A stretch of DNA of 33,736 nt, from contig NZ_JAPJDL010000033.1 of the NCBI RefSeq assembly GCF_026242055.1, positions 16,354-50,089 of the forward strand, read 5' to 3'. Made by a program: the position numbers and the translations under genes. This document shows positions 31,199 through 33,736 of the stretch, one piece after another (the first letter of the stretch is position 1; every line of letters begins with the position of its first letter). The notes below the pieces were generated by a model. It was given only the letters and a program-made list of their open reading frames with translations, had not been told where the DNA came from and did no database searches. Source of the stretch: Lentzea sp. NEAU-D7. GTDB lineage: Bacteria > Actinomycetota > Actinomycetes > Mycobacteriales > Pseudonocardiaceae.

Positions 31199-31786
31199 TC
31201 AGACCTCCTTCAGCGCGCGTGCCACGCGCACGACGCGTTCAGCCTGGATCTGGGCCGCCTGCAACGCGATCTCGTCGACCGGCACGTTGCCCGCGCCCAG
31301 GACGTGAGAGGTGCCGTAGGGATTCAGGTCTCCTCCCGGCGGCACGATGATCCCGCCGAAGTGGCAGACCATGTTGTAGATCGACACGAGCGTGGTCTCC
31401 ATGCCCCCGTGCAGGCTCCCGCCGGAGGTGAAGGCGCTGTACACCTTGTCGGCGAGCAGGCCGCTGAACCACGCGGGCCCCAGCGTGTCGATGAACTGCT
31501 TGAGCTGCGCGGACACGTTGCCGAAGCGGGTCGGCGTGCCGAAGACGACGGCGTCGGCCCACAGCACGTCGTCGACCGAGGCGACCGGGACGTCCGCGGT
31601 CTCCTCCAGGTGCGCCGCCCAGGCGGGCCGGGACCGCCACGCCGCCTCGGGTGCCAGCTCCGCAGCCCGTACCAGCCGCACCTCGGCGCCGTGCTTCTCG
31701 GCCGTCTCGGAGATCTCCGTGGCGATCCGGTGAATCGTTCCCGTCGAGGAGTAGTACACGACTGTCACGTTGACGCTGCGTTCCAT
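31199..31786 (-). CDS. WrbA-type NAD(P)H:quinone oxidoreductase (flavodoxin fold)
   Basis: A 195-residue flavodoxin-like protein: VTVVYYSSTGTIHRIATEI binds the FMN phosphate, ADAVVFGTPTRFGNVSAQLKQFIDTLG is the family signature, then KVYSAFTSGGSLHGGMETTLVSIYN and HVLGAGNVP. Such enzymes reduce quinones by two electrons, protecting the cell from redox cycling. Next to an aromatic polyketide cluster it might reduce a quinone intermediate or protect the producer. ATG 31786 has AAGGGA 6 bases upstream. It starts the two-gene operon with the KAS III-like gene and is divergent from the response regulator. Confidence 0.9.
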   Translation of the reverse strand: MERSVNVTVVYYSSTGTIHRIATEISETAEKHGAEVRLVRAAELAPEAAWRSRPAWAAHLEETADVPVASVDDVLWADAVVFGTPTRFGNVSAQLKQFIDTLGPAWFSGLLADKVYSAFTSGGSLHGGMETTLVSIYNMVCHFGGIIVPPGGDLNPYGTSHVLGAGNVPVDEIALQAAQIQAERVVRVARALKEV

Positions 31787-31894
31787 GACGCATCCCTTCG
31801 CGAGGCAGCTCGGTTCACCCTTGCCGGGCCGCCTTGATGTGGCGTGGAGCGCGACATGAACGTTGGGAGATATGGTGTCGCGCGGAGGGGCGCG

Positions 31895-32500
31895 ATGATC
31901 AGGGTTCTGCTCGCGGAGGACATGCACATGGTGCGCGGTGCTCTCATCGCGCTGCTCAACCTCGAACCGGACATCGAGGTCGTGGCCGAGGTGAGCTCCG
32001 GCGACAAGATCGTGCCGGCCGCGCGCCAGCACGGTCCCGACGTCTGCGTGATCGACATCGACCTGCCGATCCTCGACGGGCTGAGCGCCGCGACGAAGAT
32101 CCGCGAGACGATGCCGCAGATCAGGACGTTGATGCTGACGTCGCTGGGCCGTCCGGGGACGTTGCGCAGGGCGCTGGCGGCCCGCGTGGACGGGTTCCTG
32201 CTCAAGGACGCGCCGCCGGCGGAGCTCGCCGACGCGATCCGCCGGGTCGCCGCCGGGGAACGGGTCGTGGACAGCCAGCTGGCCCTGGCCGCGTGGGACC
32301 GCGGCGAGTGCCCGCTGACCGACCGCGAGCTGGAGGTGCTGCGGCTCGCGGCGAACGGCGCCGACGCGCCTGACATCGCTGTCGCGCTGTCCCTTTCGGT
32401 CGGCACCGTCCGCAACTACATGACGACGATCATGACCAAGCTCAACGGGCGCAACCGGGTGGACGCCATCCGCATCGCCGAGGAAGCCGGCTGGCTGTAG
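31895..32500 (+). CDS. NarL/FixJ-family response regulator
   Basis: A 201-residue two-domain regulator. The receiver domain (about 1-120) has MIRVLLAEDM, the phosphoacceptor in VIDIDLPILDG (D54), MLTS and the conserved Lys in FLLKDAPPAE. A LuxR-type helix-turn-helix follows (about 140-200: LTDRELEVLRLAANGADAPDIAVALSLSVGTVRNYMTTIMTKLNGRNRVDAIRIA). The HisKA_3 kinase at 27579 is the natural partner, although the two are 2 kb apart with two opposite-strand genes between. ATG 31895 has GGAGGGG 4-5 bases upstream; earlier in-frame starts lack such a site. Confidence 0.92.
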   Translation: MIRVLLAEDMHMVRGALIALLNLEPDIEVVAEVSSGDKIVPAARQHGPDVCVIDIDLPILDGLSAATKIRETMPQIRTLMLTSLGRPGTLRRALAARVDGFLLKDAPPAELADAIRRVAAGERVVDSQLALAAWDRGECPLTDRELEVLRLAANGADAPDIAVALSLSVGTVRNYMTTIMTKLNGRNRVDAIRIAEEAGWL

Positions 32501-32530
32501 CCCGGCTCCCGGCGTCGCGGACGGCATCGG

Positions 32531-33667
32531 TCAGGCCGCCTTCTGCTGGCTGGCGCGCAGGTCGAAGCCCGGCTGGGCGACGATCTCCGGGGTGAGCGAG
32601 TTGCCGCCCTCCAGGATCCGGCGCCCCATCAGGAAGTCGATCGGCCGGTTGTAGGCCTCGATTCCAATCAACCTGTCATTTTTGAAGCAGAACACCGAGA
32701 ACCGGCCCTCGGACGGGTCGCCGACGGTGACCGTGCGGTCGTGGCCGTTGGTGAGACCCGCGGTCTGCAGCTTCACGTCGTACTGGTCGCTCCAGAACCA
32801 CGGCAGTGCGGTGTAGGGCTCCGCGCTGCCCATGATGGCCGCCGCGACCGTGGTGCCCTGGTCCGTGGCGTTCTGCACCGACTCCAGGCGGATCAGGCCG
32901 CCGGCGTGCGTGCTGGCGAACCGCGCGCAGTCGCCGACCGCGTAGACGCGCGGGTCGGCCGTGCCGAGGTGGGCGTCGACGACGATGCCGTTGTCGACGG
33001 TGAGCCCGGCGCGCTGGGCGACCTCGGTGTTCGGGATGACGCCGATGCCCGCGACCACGAGGTCCGCGACGAGCACCGTGCCGTCCGTCAGCTCCACCAG
33101 GCCTTCCCTGACCGCGGCGACACCCGTTCCGGTGAGGATCTGGACGCCTTCGCTGCGGTGGCGGCCGACGAGGTGCTGGGCCGTCTCCGCGGACACCGCC
33201 CGTTGCATCACCTGCGGCTGCGCCTCGACGACGGTCACCTCGTGGCGCAGTTTCCGCACCACGGCGGCGAATTCGAGGCCGATGAACCCGCCGCCGATGA
33301 CGACGACGTCGAGCCCGATCTGGCCGTCGAGCCGCTGCCGGATGGCGTCCGCGTCGGCGACCGTGCGCAGGTTCAGCACGTGCTCGGCACCGGGGATGGG
33401 CAACGGCCGCGGCCGTGCGCCCGTCGCGAACACCAGGTGGTCGTAGCCGACCGTGCGGGCACAGCCCAGCACCGCGACCCGCGCCTGGCGGTCGACCCCG
33501 ATCACCCGCTCGTCGCGCACGAGCTTGATGCCGTGGTCGTCGTAGTACGAGTCCTGCCTGAGCACCAGCCCGGCGAGGTCGGTCTCCCCCGCCAGGTAGG
33601 CCTTGGTGAGCGGTGGCCGCTGGTACGGCGCCGCCTGCTCGTCACCGATGAGCGTGATGGGGCCGCG
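32531..33667 (-). CDS. FAD-dependent ferredoxin/rubredoxin reductase, 5'-truncated
   Basis: About 378 residues are visible. The first readable part is GPITLIGDEQAAPYQRPPLTKAYLAGE, the segment that follows the N-terminal FAD-binding GxGxxG, which is lost in contig-end noise beyond about 33667. VVVIGGGFIGLEFAAVVRK is the NADH site, VYAVGDCARF the second FAD motif, and the C-terminal 80 residues (LPWFWSDQYDVKLQTAG) form the reductase C-terminal domain found in putidaredoxin-reductase-like proteins. Such enzymes pass electrons from NADH to a ferredoxin for a P450 or dioxygenase; no ferredoxin or P450 is visible here. It converges on the response regulator gene. Confidence 0.88.
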   Translation of the reverse strand, partial: RGPITLIGDEQAAPYQRPPLTKAYLAGETDLAGLVLRQDSYYDDHGIKLVRDERVIGVDRQARVAVLGCARTVGYDHLVFATGARPRPLPIPGAEHVLNLRTVADADAIRQRLDGQIGLDVVVIGGGFIGLEFAAVVRKLRHEVTVVEAQPQVMQRAVSAETAQHLVGRHRSEGVQILTGTGVAAVREGLVELTDGTVLVADLVVAGIGVIPNTEVAQRAGLTVDNGIVVDAHLGTADPRVYAVGDCARFASTHAGGLIRLESVQNATDQGTTVAAAIMGSAEPYTALPWFWSDQYDVKLQTAGLTNGHDRTVTVGDPSEGRFSVFCFKNDRLIGIEAYNRPIDFLMGRRILEGGNSLTPEIVAQPGFDLRASQQKAA

Positions 33668-33736
33668 GGGGGGGGGGGGGCGGGCGCGGGGGGGGGGCCC
33701 CGCCCCGGCGCGCGCCGGCCCCCCCCCCGCCGCCAC
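33668..33736. other. Low-quality poly-G/C contig end
   Basis: From about 33667 the sequence becomes runs of G and then C with no recognisable coding pattern, interrupting the reductase just before its FAD-binding motif. It mirrors the poly-C at the start of the window and is probably a sequencing or assembly artefact. Confidence 0.8.

Noticed and set aside
29934..31307. A 457-codon plus-strand frame running from the kinase remnant through the KAS III and WrbA region
   Set aside because: Only its first part is kinase remnant; the rest is a shadow of the minus-strand KAS III-like gene.
1..33736. tRNA, rRNA, CRISPR arrays, insertion sequences, integrases and attachment sites
   Set aside because: I looked for cloverleaf-like segments, regularly spaced repeats and transposase or recombinase motifs and saw none; a covariance-model or IS search would be needed to exclude small or decayed examples.

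Overview
The window is high-GC DNA with GTG/TTG starts, tightly overlapped genes and G/C-rich hairpin terminators, typical of a filamentous actinomycete. Gene content and order (cobU-cobT-cobS, ilvE, pepA, lpd, a two-lipoyl sucB/dlaT, a TIGR01777 epimerase, lipB) suggest a member of the Pseudonocardiaceae (Amycolatopsis/Lentzea/Saccharothrix-like). The genus is an inference. Both ends run into implausible poly-G/C, so the window looks like a whole contig with degraded ends, and the first and last genes are cut there.

Positions 1-14.3 kb are housekeeping: the start of a small conserved protein, the cobalamin nucleotide-loop genes cobU-cobT-cobS, branched-chain aminotransferase ilvE, a small membrane protein antisense to an APC permease tail, leucyl aminopeptidase pepA, an OsmC peroxiredoxin, a small conserved protein, then the lipoate-linked group lpd, sucB/dlaT and lipB with an epimerase, a PAP2 phosphatase and a Tat-exported protein. 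lipA, which usually follows lipB, is absent.

Positions 14.3-17.5 kb hold a minus-strand operon (antibiotic-biosynthesis-type monooxygenase, alpha-methylacyl-CoA racemase, F420-type oxidoreductase) divergent from a PF04199 cyclase/hydrolase, and probably mark the edge of the specialised-metabolite region.

Positions 17.5-24.2 kb are a compact minimal type II (aromatic) polyketide synthase operon on the minus strand, transcribed ACP, didomain aromatase/cyclase, a 62-residue orphan, a degenerate citramalate/isopropylmalate-synthase homologue, KS-alpha, KS-beta (CLF), acyltransferase. It ends in a strong hairpin. A SARP activator with its own terminator sits upstream.

Divergently, at 24.4-27.5 kb, lies a RiPP unit: a 59-codon precursor peptide, a fused cyclodehydratase (ThiF-like plus YcaO) overlapping the precursor stop codon, and a protein resembling only the N-terminal half of SagB-type dehydrogenases. 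A SARP-driven aromatic PKS fused head-to-head to a thiazoline/oxazoline peptide pathway is the most striking feature; I do not recognise a described cluster of this layout.

Positions 27.5-33.7 kb carry a two-in-one histidine kinase (two complete sensor-kinase units in one chain) followed by the wreck of a third copy, a KAS III-like acyltransferase with Ser at the usual Cys position, a WrbA-type quinone reductase, a NarL-type response regulator (probable partner of the kinase), and a truncated ferredoxin/rubredoxin reductase. A plausible working model is that the PKS makes an aromatic acyl chain or quinone, the YcaO enzyme makes azolines in the peptide, and the KAS III-like enzyme either primes the PKS or joins the two parts. 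Chemistry beyond the family level is inference.
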